This document shows positions 38,029-46,825 of a stretch of DNA of 64,000 bases, piece after piece; position 1 is the first letter of the stretch, and each line of letters begins with the position of its first letter. The notes under the pieces were generated by a model that saw nothing but the letters and a program-made list of their open reading frames with translations, made no database searches and was not told where the DNA came from. A program made the translations under genes and the position numbers. Location of the stretch: the NCBI RefSeq assembly GCF_016482825.1, contig NZ_JAEMNV010000002.1, forward strand, positions 868,001 through 932,000. Direction: 5' to 3'. The stretch is from Antrihabitans stalagmiti. GTDB taxonomy: Bacteria; Actinomycetota; Actinomycetes; Mycobacteriales; Mycobacteriaceae.

Positions 38029-38469
38029 CTATCCGAACAGCCAGCTGACGCCCTTGATGAACGCCAGGTCCAATCCGCTGATGTAGGCAACCATGAAGAC
38101 CACGAACACCAGAACAACACTTGTGTAGGTGACCATCTGCTTGCGGTTCGGCCAGATCACCTTGCGCAGTTCGGCAATCACTTCGCGCAAGAACCGGCGC
38201 AACCGCTTGAAGACGTTCTCCTGTTTGGTCCTGCTCGCGGTCGCGGACGATCTCGCACCAGCGGGCCGAGGCCTGCGGACCGTTGCCACCGCCGACGATG
38301 CCGAATCCGAAGATTCCGCTGTTCGTGTCCTGCGACTCGACCGCTTGCCGCTCGGCCGACTCACCGAGGCTTCGGCCTGCTCGGTCGCGTCATCTGCAGT
38401 CGGGTCGGCATTACCGGAGACCTTGTCCTCCGCGTCGCCGCCGTCGCGCGTGTCGCGCTCGTCGCTCAC
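38029..38469 (-). CDS. secE: Preprotein translocase subunit SecE
   Basis: The 146-residue protein has a long, charged, disordered N-terminal region (about 85 residues, rich in Asp, Ser and Arg), common in actinobacterial SecE. The conserved SecE core follows: [20 protein letters not shown] and a single C-terminal membrane helix ([16 protein letters not shown]). It is an essential part of the SecYEG channel. GTG 38469 (SDERDTRDG) has GAGAGGA upstream; the frame stays open further upstream only because it runs through tRNA-Trp. Confidence 0.95.
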   Translation of the reverse strand: MSDERDTRDGGDAEDKVSGNADPTADDATEQAEASVSRPSGKRSSRRTRTAESSDSASSAVATVRRPRPAGARSSATASRTKQENVFKRLRRFLREVIAELRKVIWPNRKQMVTYTSVVLVFVVFMVAYISGLDLAFIKGVSWLFG

Positions 38470-38500
38470 CGTCGATCCTCTCAGTCGCTGACATCCAGGG

Positions 38501-38573
<73 letters not shown>

Positions 38574-38763
38574 TCGGACTGATCGATGTGCTCGCCCTCA
38601 CCGCGCTGCGATGAACCCGAACTTTCGACCTGTCCGCTCTAGGTTCACATACGATGCGCGCCACCCTCGGTAGCCTGAACCAGCACTACAGGGCAGCGCG
38701 CAGCGCTGAGAAAACCCAGAAAACTTAGTGTACGTTACTGCCCGCGCCCGACCGAAATCGCGG

Positions 38764-39822
38764 CTAAGCCAGCTTGACTGTGGCCGTCGCCCGGCCGAAA
38801 ATTCGCCTGCCCTCGAACTTGGCAGTGATAGCGACGACGGCGGTCTTCGACTCCGCGTCGACGGACTTCACCTTGCCCGTGTACTCGATCTCCGCCGCCT
38901 TCTGCGGATCCACGTACACCGGACTTGTGAAACGCACGTTGTACTCACGAACCGCACCGGGATCACCGAGCCACGACGTCACGAATCCCGCGCCGAGGCC
39001 CATCGTCAGCATTCCGTGTGCGACGACGTTGTCCAGGTCGACGAGCTTGGTGACCGTGTCGCTCCAGTGAATGGGATTGGCGTCACCGGAAACACCGGCG
39101 TAGTTGACGAGGTCGCCGCGGGTCAACCGAACAGTGCGCGGCGGGAGCTCGTCAGCGACCGACACCGTGTCGAAATCGCGTGCGTGCTTGCTGGCCGGCG
39201 CATCTGCAGGCGCTGCAGCAGCGGAAGCGGGCTCGCCCTTCGCCAACTTCGGCTTCGGGAGATGGGATGGAGCGTCGGAGCCGACGCCGTGCATCATGAC
39301 GTCCTTGACCGCGTGCTCGAGGTTCTCGTCGATCGCCTCACCGGCGCGGCCGACAAGCGTCGTGTAGGTGGTCTGCACGAGTTCGTCGTTCTGATCGGTG
39401 ACGATGTTCTTGGTCACGATGATCCCTGCACCCTGCGGCGCGCGACGGAACGAATCGAGGTACACCTCACAGGTCAGCTGATCGCCGACCTTGATGGGCT
39501 TGTGGAACTCGAGAACCTGGTCGGTCTGCATGATCTGGCTTGCGTCGTAGCCGGTCACGACCGTGTCGAAGAGTCGCTTCTGCGCCAGAATTCCGACCAG
39601 AGAGATGAACGTCAACGGCGCAAGAAGGCCGTCGTAACCGAACTCCTGAGCGGTGTTCTCGTCCCAGTGCACAGGGTGGTAATCCTGGACGGCGCGGGCG
39701 TACTCACGAACCTTCTCGCGCCCTACTTCGTAGTAGTCGTCGACGCGGTAGTGGTGCCCGACCATTGCTTCGGTCTGGGCGTAAACGTCTTCGACTGTGT
39801 CCGAAACAACATTGTTTGTCAC
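38764..39822 (-). CDS. hadAB: Fused (3R)-hydroxyacyl-ACP dehydratase HadA-HadB
   Basis: The 352-residue protein joins two hotdog proteins that are separate genes in M. tuberculosis (Rv0635 and Rv0636). Residues 1-165 match HadA (YARAVQDYHPVHWDE, YDGLLAPLTFISLVG). An Ala/Pro linker (about 190-212) follows, then HadB with the hydratase motif YAGVSGDANPIHW, catalytic Asp247 and His252. It dehydrates 3-hydroxyacyl-ACP in the FAS-II cycle that elongates meromycolate chains. No hadC follows: the 190 bp before tRNA-Trp contain no gene. The start is GTG 39822. It is downstream of rpmG and two tRNA genes in a conserved order. Confidence 0.93.
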   Translation of the reverse strand: MTNNVVSDTVEDVYAQTEAMVGHHYRVDDYYEVGREKVREYARAVQDYHPVHWDENTAQEFGYDGLLAPLTFISLVGILAQKRLFDTVVTGYDASQIMQTDQVLEFHKPIKVGDQLTCEVYLDSFRRAPQGAGIIVTKNIVTDQNDELVQTTYTTLVGRAGEAIDENLEHAVKDVMMHGVGSDAPSHLPKPKLAKGEPASAAAAPADAPASKHARDFDTVSVADELPPRTVRLTRGDLVNYAGVSGDANPIHWSDTVTKLVDLDNVVAHGMLTMGLGAGFVTSWLGDPGAVREYNVRFTSPVYVDPQKAAEIEYTGKVKSVDAESKTAVVAITAKFEGRRIFGRATATVKLA

Positions 39823-39915
39823 GTGGGAAATCTACCTATCTACGTTGGACGCCGCGTCGCGCGGGTCCGGCGTGTCGGCATCCCCACGTGCAACCGTCTA
39901 CCGGAACGAAGGGAG

Positions 39916-40080
39916 TTAGCGAGACTCGCGGTGCGCCCTGTGGGTGCCGCAGTTCGGGCAGAACTTCTTCAGTTCCAGACGATCCGGATCGTTACGCCGG
40001 TTCTTCTTGGTGATGTAGTTACGGTGCTTGCATTCCACGCACGCCAAGGTGATCTTGGGCCGAACGTCGGTCGAGGCCAC
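39916..40080 (-). CDS. rpmG: Ribosomal protein L33, zinc-binding type
   Basis: This 54-residue protein begins (GTG 40080) [20 protein letters not shown]. It has two CxxC pairs, CVEC and CPNC, so it is the zinc-containing form of L33 and corresponds to RpmG2 of mycobacteria. The C-terminal THRAHRESR is typical. It lies between tRNA-Met and hadAB. The zinc-free paralogue is not in the window. Confidence 0.96.
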   Translation of the reverse strand: MASTDVRPKITLACVECKHRNYITKKNRRNDPDRLELKKFCPNCGTHRAHRESR

Positions 40081-40105
40081 GGGACGCCTTCTTTCGAGTA
40101 AGTCT

Positions 40106-40143
40106 CTGATCTGGTTCGATCAGGGCTGATCTGGTTCGATCAG
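40106..40143. repeat. Tandem palindromes between tRNA-Met and rpmG
   Basis: CTGATCTGGTTCGATCAG occurs twice (40106-40123 and 40126-40143) with a 20-bp period. Each copy is itself a hairpin (CTGATC/GATCAG). They lie directly 3' of tRNA-Met in the transcript and before rpmG, where they could be processing or pausing structures. Confidence 0.75.
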
Positions 40144-40158
40144 GTTTCGTTCATGTTG

Positions 40159-40231
40159 TAGCGATGGCCGGACTTGAACCGGCGACACAACGATTATGAG
40201 TCGTTTGCTCTACCGACTGAGCTACACCGCC
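40159..40231 (-). tRNA. tRNA-Met (CAT), elongator type
   Basis: The cloverleaf reads GGCGGTG at the 5' acceptor, D arm GCTC...GAGC, anticodon stem ACGAC/ATCGT-like with loop containing CAT, T arm GCCGGTTCAAGTCCGGC and discriminator A. The first base pair is G-U, and it lacks the initiator's unpaired 1-72 C-A and GGG/CCC anticodon stem, so it is an elongator. Confidence 0.93.
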
Positions 40232-40277
40232 AGGTATCTGACACTGCACCTAACCGATGCAGCACCGCAATCCAGCG

Positions 40278-40350
40278 AGCCCCCTAACGGAATCGAACCG
40301 TTGACCTTTTCCTTACCATGGAAACGCTCTACCGACTGAGCTAAGGGGGC
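40278..40350 (-). tRNA. tRNA-Thr (GGT)
   Basis: Acceptor GCCCCCT pairs with AGGGGGC; D arm, anticodon stem TTTCC/GGAAA with loop ATGGTAA (anticodon GGT), and T arm AACGGTTCGATTCCGTT are complete. It lies 46 bp upstream of tRNA-Met on the same strand, as in M. tuberculosis. Confidence 0.96.
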
Positions 40351-40371
40351 ATGGCAACGCCCACACCAAGA

Positions 40372-40400
40372 ATTATCCAGCAATTCACGGTGCGCTTGAA
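40372..40400 (-). promoter_or_regulatory. Candidate promoter for tRNA-Thr/Met-rpmG-hadAB
   Basis: On the minus strand GATAAT (40377-40372) is five of six to the -10 consensus, with TTCAAG (40400-40395) 17 bp upstream as a poor -35. The start point would be about 15 bases before tRNA-Thr. It is the only good -10 seen ahead of this tRNA cluster. Confidence 0.35.
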
Positions 40401-40496
40401 GCCTTCAAGAGGTTACACAGTGTGGCGGCCCCACGCCAAACCGTTAGGTCAGGGGTGGTGCGACGCACACAACTGCAGCCTGGATTCGCTCCAACG

Positions 40497-40541
40497 AAAA
40501 TGCCCCGCGAACCTGCGCAGCGGCAGATCACGGGGCATTTT
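40497..40541 (-). terminator. Terminator of tRNA-Tyr
   Basis: AAAATGCCCCG (40497-40507) pairs with CGGGGCATTTT (40531-40541). On the minus strand it begins 9 bp after the tRNA-Tyr 3' end and finishes with a run of T. Confidence 0.85.
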
Positions 40542-40549
40542 CTTCGGTG

Positions 40550-40632
40550 TGGCAGATGTAGGATTCGAACCTACGTAGGCATAAGCCGACGGATTTACAG
40601 TCCGCTCCCATTGGCCGCTCGGGCAATCTGCC
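40550..40632 (-). tRNA. tRNA-Tyr (GTA), long variable arm
   Basis: The 83-nt class II tRNA has acceptor GGCAGAT/ATCTGCC, anticodon loop CTGTAAA with GTA, a long variable arm, T arm GTAGGTTCGAATCCTAC and discriminator A. It is followed by a strong terminator and is divergent from yajQ. Confidence 0.95.
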
Positions 40633-40786
40633 ATTCGCGTTCAGCGTTCTCGAACCCAGGTTCGAAGTATTGCTTCCTCGCGCAGAGCAGAATACAACGA
40701 ACCCGCACCCGAACACCAAACCGGGTGGCCAGCGCCGTGCGCGCAACGATAACGTCGGTACCAAACAACTCATCGAGGAGCACTTA

Positions 40787-41278
40787 GTGGCCGATTCATC
40801 CTTCGACGTCGTCAGCAAAGTCGATCGTCAAGAGGTCGACAACGCATTGCACCAGGCAGCCAAAGAGCTGACGACGCGCTACGACTTCCGAGGCACCGGC
40901 GCAGGCATCGACTGGTCCGGCGAAGAGGCAATCGTCCTCACCGCCGAAGCCGAAGAGCGCGTCAAGGCCGCACTCGACGTCTTCAAGGAGAAGCTGATCC
41001 GCCGCGACATCTCGCTCAAAGCGTTCGACGCGGGCGAGCCGGTCCAGTCCGGCAAGATCTACAAGATCACCGGCACCCTCGTCCAGGGCATCACCACCGA
41101 GAACGCGAAGAAGATCACCAAGAAGATCCGCGACGAAGGCCCCAAGGGCGTGAAAGCCCAGATCCAAGGCGAAGAGCTCCGCGTCAGCAGCAAGAAGCGC
41201 GACGACCTGCAAGCCGTGCAAGCACTGCTACGCAACGAAGACTTCGGCATCGCCCTGCAGTTTGTGAACTATCGGTAG
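40787..41278 (+). CDS. yajQ: YajQ-family nucleotide/cyclic-di-GMP-binding protein
   Basis: The 163-residue protein has two ferredoxin-like domains. Diagnostic segments are [18 protein letters not shown] at the start, [10 protein letters not shown], and the C-terminal [12 protein letters not shown]. Members bind nucleotides, and in Xanthomonas a homologue binds cyclic di-GMP; the actinobacterial role is not established. GTG 40787 is chosen because of GAGGAG eight bases upstream and the conserved N-terminus; upstream codons lack conservation. Confidence 0.92.
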   Translation: MADSSFDVVSKVDRQEVDNALHQAAKELTTRYDFRGTGAGIDWSGEEAIVLTAEAEERVKAALDVFKEKLIRRDISLKAFDAGEPVQSGKIYKITGTLVQGITTENAKKITKKIRDEGPKGVKAQIQGEELRVSSKKRDDLQAVQALLRNEDFGIALQFVNYR

Positions 41279-41291
41279 CAGTGTTGATGGC

Positions 41292-41790
41292 CCTCGCCTG
41301 CGCTCGGGCGGGGGTTGCCGGGCCTATAGCCGCAGCCTTCCCTCGTCGGCTCGCGCTTCGCGCATCGCTCCTCGGTCCAGGCTGCGCCGGCCCCGCAACC
41401 ATTCACGTGGGGTCGGGGCGCCCCTCACGCTGCTGTACGGCGTCGGTGCCACCCCCACTCCACACAAACCCGGAGCCAATGCGACATCCGTGCCGCCCAG
41501 CGGGACCAGTGCCACATTCGCTCCACCAAACCCGCAACCACACGGCCCCAGGGCGCCCCTCACTCCACCCAGCAGCGTCAGCGCCACCCCCACTCCACAC
41601 AAACCCGGAGCCAATGCGACATTCGCACCGCCACGCGGGACCAGTGCCACATTCGCTCCATCCGATCGCGCGGCCACACGCCGTTCGGTGCGCCGGCGTC
41701 GTCTGGACCGAGGAGCGATGCGCGAAGCGCGAGCCGACGAGGGAAGACGACGTCTAGGGGCGCGCCGAACCCGACCGAGCGCAGGCGAGG
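41292..41790. mobile_element. 0.5-kb repeat element with 44-bp perfect inverted repeat
   Basis: A 44-bp sequence at 41337-41380 is repeated perfectly in inverted orientation at 41703-41746. A further 16-bp pair, CCTCGCCTGCGCTCGG (41292-41307) and its complement (41775-41790), lies outside. Between the arms are two direct copies of about 110 bp with a 135-bp period (ending 41525 and 41660), roughly 85% alike. No transposase is present. It fills the 549-bp gap between yajQ and htpX and may be a non-autonomous element or a decayed insertion. On the minus strand the copies are in one open frame encoding GANVALVP-like repeats, but no ribosome site supports a gene. Confidence 0.6.
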
Positions 41791-41827
41791 TCCAGTGTCA
41801 CAGCGAGGTCCAGGGTCACAGCCACCC

Positions 41828-42694
41828 CTACTCCCCCCGCGCCATCGCTTCCAGCCTGGCTATGCGGTCTGCCATCGGGGGGTGGGTGGCGAACATCTTC
41901 CCTATCCGTTCGCCGCCGCGGAATGGGTTGGCGATCATCATGTGCGACTGTGCCGCCAGTCGCGGCTCCGGCGGCAGTGGTGCCGCGCTGACGCCCAGTT
42001 CCAGTTTCCGCAGCGCAGATGCGAGCGCGAGGGGATCACCTGTCAGCTCGGCGCCGGATTGGTCTGCCTGGTACTCACGTGACCTGGAGACCGCGAGTTT
42101 GACGACCGTTGCGGCGATCGGGCCCAGCAGCGAGACGAGTAACACACCGAGCATGTTCGGTCCGCCGCCGTTGCCGCGGCCGCCGAACATCGAGGCGAAG
42201 ATTGCGAGGTTGGCGAGGCCGGAGATCACCGCCGCCATCGCCCCCGCTACGGACGAGATGAGAATGTCGCGGTTGTAGACATGGGACAGTTCGTGGCCGA
42301 GCACCGCGCGTAGTTCGCGTTCGTCGAGGATCTGCAGAATTCCGCTGGTGCAGCACACGGCCGCGTGCCGTGGACTGCGGCCGGTTGCGAAGGCGTTGGG
42401 CGCATTCGTTGGGCTGATGTAGAGCCGCGGCATCGGCTGGTGAGCCGTCGTCGCCAGTTCGCGCACGATCCGGTAGATCACCGGCGCCTCGACCTCGGTG
42501 ATGGGTTGGGCATGCATCGCCCGCAGCGCAAGTTTGTCGCTGGCAAAGTACGCGTATCCGTTCATCGCGACAGCGAGAACGATCGCGATGATCAGAATTG
42601 TGCTGTTTCGGAACATCGCGCCCGCAAACACGATCAACGCGGACATGCCGACCAGCAGCCCGAACGTCTTCAAGCCGTTTGCGTAGCCGTGCAC
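41828..42694 (-). CDS. htpX: Membrane zinc metalloprotease HtpX
   Basis: The 288-residue M48 protease has two N-terminal membrane segments (about residues 10-50), the zinc motif HELSH (134-138, with Glu135 catalytic), further hydrophobic segments, and the third-ligand region [10 protein letters not shown]. It degrades misfolded membrane proteins. It corresponds to Rv0563 and lies beside grcC1 as in M. tuberculosis. The GTG 42694 start agrees with the family; the ribosome site is weak. Confidence 0.93.
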   Translation of the reverse strand: MHGYANGLKTFGLLVGMSALIVFAGAMFRNSTILIIAIVLAVAMNGYAYFASDKLALRAMHAQPITEVEAPVIYRIVRELATTAHQPMPRLYISPTNAPNAFATGRSPRHAAVCCTSGILQILDERELRAVLGHELSHVYNRDILISSVAGAMAAVISGLANLAIFASMFGGRGNGGGPNMLGVLLVSLLGPIAATVVKLAVSRSREYQADQSGAELTGDPLALASALRKLELGVSAAPLPPEPRLAAQSHMMIANPFRGGERIGKMFATHPPMADRIARLEAMARGE

Positions 42695-42785
42695 ACGTGC
42701 CCCATTTCTTCGTCACCGTCATACAGCCAACGAAGCCGCCGGGTGACACAGTTCCCGGCGCGTAGGAGACGTTACTCGCGGCGGC

Positions 42786-43838
42786 TCAGCCGACGCGCTC
42801 GATCGTGTAATCCACGAGTCGCTTGAGCGCCTCGTTCCCGATTCCCTGCGGCAGTTGCGCAAGCTCGGCGCGTGCGAGGTCGGCATAGCCGGCCAGCTTC
42901 TCCTTGGCCAGTTGCATGCCCTGAGAGCCGCGGAGCAGGGTGAGTGCTTCGGCGACGTCGTCGTCGGAATCGACAGGTCCGGACAGCAGCTGCCGAAGCC
43001 GGTCGCCCGCGGGGCCCTCTTCGCGCAGCGCGAACAGCACCGGCAATGTGTGGACGCCTTCGCGCAGATCGGTGCCGGGCGTCTTGCCAGACTGCTCGGA
43101 GACGGATGCGATGTCGATGATGTCGTCGGAAATCTGGAATGCGGTTCCGACGGCATCGCCGAGTCGTTCGAGACGGGCGACGTGATCTGCCGTCGCACCG
43201 GAGAAGGTGCCACCGAATCTGCCGGACGCCGCGATCAGCGAACCGGTCTTCTCCCACACGACCCGCAGATAGTGCTCGACCGGATCCTGCATCTCTTTGA
43301 CGCCGATGGTTTCGCGCATCTGGCCGGTGACCAGTTCCGCGAAGGTTTCGGCGATGATGCGGACCGCTTCGGGTCCGAGTGTGGACACCAGTCGCGAAGC
43401 GTGGGCGAACAGGTAGTCGCCCGCGAGGATCGCGACATTGTTGCCCCAGCGAGCGTTCGCGCTCGGCGCTCCCCGTCGCATCGTCGCTTCGTCCATGACG
43501 TCGTCGTGATACAGGGTTGCGAGGTGGACCAACTCGACGACCGTCGCGGCCGTAATGATCCCTGGGTCGTACGGCTTGGGTCCGAGTTGGGCGGTCAGGA
43601 TCGTGAAGAGTGGCCGGAACCTCTTGCCGCCTGCCTTGGCGAGGTGCAGCGCTGCCTCGGTCAGGAAATCCTCACCGTCGGACAGTTCGCTGACGAGCAG
43701 CTTCTCGACCCTCTCGAGGCCATCGCGGACCTTCGCGGCCAGCGTGGGGTCGATCAGATCGACCCCTGCGACGACCGTGCTCTCTTCGCTCACTATCCCG
43801 GTGCTCGTTCCTTCTGTCGGTGACGCATCGAGGTTCAC
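42786..43838 (-). CDS. grcC1: Trans-polyprenyl diphosphate synthase (GrcC1-like)
   Basis: The protein is about 350 residues from GTG 43838. It has both aspartate-rich motifs of long-chain trans-prenyl synthases: LYHDDVMDEA (first) and FQISDDIIDIAS (second), plus GGKRFRPLF. It would build the polyprenyl tail of menaquinone from IPP. It matches M. tuberculosis GrcC1 (Rv0562), next to htpX and divergent from menJ. The start is uncertain: GTG codons at 43922 and 43793 are also in frame, and none has a strong ribosome site. Confidence 0.9.
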   Translation of the reverse strand: MNLDASPTEGTSTGIVSEESTVVAGVDLIDPTLAAKVRDGLERVEKLLVSELSDGEDFLTEAALHLAKAGGKRFRPLFTILTAQLGPKPYDPGIITAATVVELVHLATLYHDDVMDEATMRRGAPSANARWGNNVAILAGDYLFAHASRLVSTLGPEAVRIIAETFAELVTGQMRETIGVKEMQDPVEHYLRVVWEKTGSLIAASGRFGGTFSGATADHVARLERLGDAVGTAFQISDDIIDIASVSEQSGKTPGTDLREGVHTLPVLFALREEGPAGDRLRQLLSGPVDSDDDVAEALTLLRGSQGMQLAKEKLAGYADLARAELAQLPQGIGNEALKRLVDYTIERVG

Positions 43839-43979
43839 GGTATTGAACCTAGCGGTTGGCGCTGACGTCGGTCCGCTCGATGCCTGCTGAGCACCCCTCA
43901 CGGCGGCTGAAAACGCGTCCACCCGCTCGGGCTGTCAAGATGGAACCATGACGTCGTATGTAGCCAAGTGGAGCCTGTA

Positions 43980-45227
43980 GTGGATTCGGAGCAGCAGGAG
44001 TTTCCGATCGGTACCGACGTTCTCGTCGTCGGCGCAGGACCTGCCGGTTCGGCCGCTGCTGCGTGGGCTGCGGTTGCAGGCCGTGACGTCGTTCTTGCTG
44101 ATGCGGCCACCTTTCCGCGCGACAAGACGTGCGGTGACGGACTGACGCCGCGTGCGATTGCGGAGCTCGATCATCTCGGCCTCGGTGAGTGGGTTCGCGA
44201 GCGTGCGACCAACCGTGGGCTGCGTTTGGCGGGGTTCGGCCGTGAGGTCGAACTCGAATGGCCTGGCGGATCACTGCCCACCATCGGAAGTGCCGTTCCC
44301 AGAACCGAACTCGACGACAAGCTCCGCCGAACGGCCGTGGAATCCGGTGCGAGAATGGTGGAGGGCGCCAAAGCGGTCGACGTCGAACGCGACGGCGATT
44401 CGGTGCGTGCAGTGACATTCACCACGGCATCGGGTACCCGGACCATTACGTGCCGTTCGCTGATCGTCGCCGACGGTGTTCGCTCGCCGCTAGGTAAGAA
44501 ACTCGGCCGCACCTGGCACCGCGAGACCGCGTACGGCGTCGCGGCTCGCGCCTACGTCACCTCAGGGCGCAGTGACGATCAGTGGATCACGTCACACCTC
44601 GAGTTACGCGACGGCGACGGGGCCCTGCAACCCGGTTACGGCTGGGTTTTCCCGCTCGCGACCGGCGAGGTGAACATCGGGGTCGGATCGCTGGCGACCG
44701 TCAAGCGGCCCGCGAACGTCGCACTCAAACCGCTCCTCGAGTTGTATGTCGAGAAGCGTCGCGAGGAGTGGCAATTCGAGGGACCGATTCGCGCGGTGTC
44801 CTCTGCACTGCTGCCGATGGGTGGGTCCGTATCCGGCGTCGCAGGCAAGAACTGGGCGCTCATCGGTGATGCGGCGGGATGTGTCAATCCACTCAACGGC
44901 GAGGGCATCGACTACGGGCTCGAAGGTGGCAGGCTGATCGTCGACCTACTCGACGAACCCGACCTCACCGACATCTGGCCGGAGCTGCTGCGGCAGCGCT
45001 ACGGCAAGGCCTTTTCGATCGCGCGGCGACTCGCCGGTCTGGCGACGGTTCCCGGCGCGGTCCGCGCTGGCGGACCCCCAGTCTTGCGTTCGAAAGCGCT
45101 GATGCGCATCGCAATTCGCGTGATGGGCAATCTGGTGACGGACGAGGACGTCGACGCGACCGCGCGCGCGTGGCGAGCTTCGGGTCGCGCATCACTTCGA
45201 ATCGATCGCCGCCCACCGTTCAGCTGA
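43980..45227 (+). CDS. menJ: Menaquinone reductase MenJ (geranylgeranyl-reductase family)
   Basis: The 415-residue flavoprotein closely matches M. tuberculosis MenJ (Rv0561c). It has the FAD motif VLVVGAGPAGSAAAAWAA, TFPRDKTCGDGLTPRA, and the second FAD region GDAAGCVNPLNGEGIDYGLE, and it ends with RRPPFS as MenJ does. It saturates the beta-isoprene unit of menaquinone-9 type quinones. GTG 43980 is chosen because GGAG lies six bases upstream; a GTG at 43968 is also possible. It is divergent from the prenyl synthase, and its stop shares a base with the AraC gene start. Confidence 0.93.
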   Translation: MDSEQQEFPIGTDVLVVGAGPAGSAAAAWAAVAGRDVVLADAATFPRDKTCGDGLTPRAIAELDHLGLGEWVRERATNRGLRLAGFGREVELEWPGGSLPTIGSAVPRTELDDKLRRTAVESGARMVEGAKAVDVERDGDSVRAVTFTTASGTRTITCRSLIVADGVRSPLGKKLGRTWHRETAYGVAARAYVTSGRSDDQWITSHLELRDGDGALQPGYGWVFPLATGEVNIGVGSLATVKRPANVALKPLLELYVEKRREEWQFEGPIRAVSSALLPMGGSVSGVAGKNWALIGDAAGCVNPLNGEGIDYGLEGGRLIVDLLDEPDLTDIWPELLRQRYGKAFSIARRLAGLATVPGAVRAGGPPVLRSKALMRIAIRVMGNLVTDEDVDATARAWRASGRASLRIDRRPPFS

Positions 45228-45703
45228 TGACGGCACAACCCGTCGCACACGACCTGCTGGTGCACTTGCGACGCGCACGCGATCTCGCCGACAGGCGCTA
45301 CAGCGAGCAACTCGATCTCGACGAACTCGCCCGTGCCGCGGGCGTGTCGAAATACCACTTTCTGCGGTGCTTCGCGGCGACCTACGGCAAGACTCCGGCG
45401 CTGTATCTGGCCGAACGCAGAATCGAGCGGGCCCAGGACTTGCTGCGCGCGACGAACTTGACGGTCACCGAGGTGTGCGACCTCGTCGGGTACAGCAGTC
45501 TCGGATCGTTCAGCAGCAAGTTCCGTGCGCTCGTCGGGGTGTCGCCGTCTGCCTATCAAGCGAAGTTTGCAGGAGCAGGTGTCCCCCACATCCCGGGCTG
45601 TTTCGTGTTCATGCACGGCCTCAGCGACAGGGCAGGCGGTCCACCGACCGCGCGGACCAAGACAGCAATTCCGGAGAAGCCTGCGGAGGAGTCTTCGGAA
45701 TAA
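45227..45703 (+). CDS. Small AraC-family regulator
   Basis: The 158-residue protein consists mainly of the double HTH of AraC regulators (about residues 10-110, with DELARAAGVSKYHFLRCF and GYSSLGSFSSKFRALVG) and a short proline/alanine-rich tail, with no separate effector domain. ATG 45227 overlaps the menJ stop (TGATG). The VOC protein gene begins 10 bp after its stop, so the two likely share a transcript. The target is unknown. Confidence 0.85.
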   Translation: MTAQPVAHDLLVHLRRARDLADRRYSEQLDLDELARAAGVSKYHFLRCFAATYGKTPALYLAERRIERAQDLLRATNLTVTEVCDLVGYSSLGSFSSKFRALVGVSPSAYQAKFAGAGVPHIPGCFVFMHGLSDRAGGPPTARTKTAIPEKPAEESSE

Positions 45704-45712
45704 GTTGTTCCC

Positions 45713-46159
45713 ATGATTACCAACGTCTCTCTCGTCACCGTCTATGTCACCGACCAGGACGAGTCCAAGAAGTTCTATACAGACAAGCTCGGCTTCGTCG
45801 AAACCGCCGATGTATCGATGGGTGAAGGGTTCCGGTGGGTGACGGTCGCCCATCCGGACCATCCGGAACTCGAAGTGACACTGATGATTCCGGGGCCGCC
45901 GCTCGACGACGGGATGGCAGATACGATCCGCCGCGCGCTCGCGAACGGCTCGGCGGGTGGCCTCGGGCTCAGCACGAAGGACTGCCGTAAAACCTGTGAG
46001 GAACTCGCGGCCAAGGGCGTCGAGTTGGTCGCCGAGCCTGCGGAGCGGCCCTACGGCGTCGAGGCGATCATCCGCGACAACTCGGGCAACTGGCTTGTGC
46101 TCGTCGAGCGCAAGTACGTCCCTGGCGACCACACCTACACCGCGGCCGAATTCGCCTGA
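45713..46159 (+). CDS. VOC-superfamily (glyoxalase/dioxygenase-like) protein
   Basis: The 148-residue protein has the paired beta-alpha-beta-beta-beta modules of the vicinal-oxygen-chelate fold: VSLVTVYVTDQDESKKFYTDK at the start and a C-terminal RDNSGNWLVLVER strand with a metal-site Glu. These proteins include glyoxalases, dioxygenases and resistance proteins; the specific role is not evident. It follows the AraC regulator closely and may be its target. Confidence 0.82.
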   Translation: MITNVSLVTVYVTDQDESKKFYTDKLGFVETADVSMGEGFRWVTVAHPDHPELEVTLMIPGPPLDDGMADTIRRALANGSAGGLGLSTKDCRKTCEELAAKGVELVAEPAERPYGVEAIIRDNSGNWLVLVERKYVPGDHTYTAAEFA

Positions 46160-46303
46160 CCGTACGGGCGAAGGCGCGGCAAAATCAGTTCCGAAAGTTT
46201 TTCGCGATCCCTGTCGATATCGCGTCGAGTCGATCGACGTGTTGGTGAGGCCAGGCGAAAGCCGGAGCCAAACCACCGATACGTTCACTCGAAGGAGATC
46301 GAC

Positions 46304-46744
46304 ATGACCGCCACCATCGCAACCGCCATCCCCGCTTCCGCCGCCGCACACACGGTGTCGCCGAAGGCTCGCCTCGCAGGCCGCATCGTCAGCGGCGTCG
46401 TGGTCGCGCTTCTGCTGCTGGACTCGCTGTCCAAGCTCGCCCAGGTCCAGGAAGTCGTGGACGCCAGTGTCGCGCTCGGCATCCCGACCGGTCAGGTTCC
46501 GGTGATCGGTGCCATCCTGCTCGCCTGCATCGCGCTCTACGTCGTGCCGCGCACCTCGATCCTCGGTGCGGTCTTTCTGACGAGCTACTTCGGTGGCGCG
46601 GTGATGCTGAACAACATGATGAACGAGAAGCCGCTGTTCAGCACCGTGCTCTCCGCCGCCTACGTGGGAGTGTTCGTCTGGCTGGGACTGTGGCTGCGTG
46701 ACGGCCGGGTGCGCGCCATCGTTGCCTCGATCATCGGACGCTGA
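46304..46744 (+). CDS. DoxX-like membrane protein
   Basis: The 146-residue protein has about four hydrophobic segments (centred near residues 35, 75, 95 and 125) and the DoxX_2 pattern with LLLLDSLSKLAQVQEVVDA and TSYFGGAVMLNN. A ribosome site GAAGGAG precedes ATG 46304. DoxX-type proteins associate with redox and thiol homeostasis, but the function of this branch is unclear. The gene is followed by a strong terminator, so it may be separate from the YCII gene. Confidence 0.82.
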   Translation: MTATIATAIPASAAAHTVSPKARLAGRIVSGVVVALLLLDSLSKLAQVQEVVDASVALGIPTGQVPVIGAILLACIALYVVPRTSILGAVFLTSYFGGAVMLNNMMNEKPLFSTVLSAAYVGVFVWLGLWLRDGRVRAIVASIIGR

Positions 46745-46765
46745 GTACCCCCTACACCCCAGAAG

Positions 46766-46795
46766 GCCCGATCTGCCTTCCGCAGATCGGGCTTT
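46766..46795 (+). terminator. Rho-independent terminator after DoxX-like gene
   Basis: GCCCGATCTGC (46766-46776) pairs with GCAGATCGGGC (46782-46792) around CTTCC, followed by TTTCG. It is 22 bp after the stop codon. Confidence 0.85.
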
Positions 46796-46825
46796 CGCCG
46801 ACACTTCACCTCGAGGAGAAATGCG

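Noticed and set aside
41400-41670. CRISPR-like array
   Set aside because: Only two long, imperfect direct copies without short regular spacers, and no cas genes anywhere in the window.
41324-41677. Minus-strand frame encoding GANVALVP-like peptide repeats
   Set aside because: It lies wholly inside the repeat element, has no ribosome site and matches no family I know. Kept as a remark in the element entry, not as a gene.
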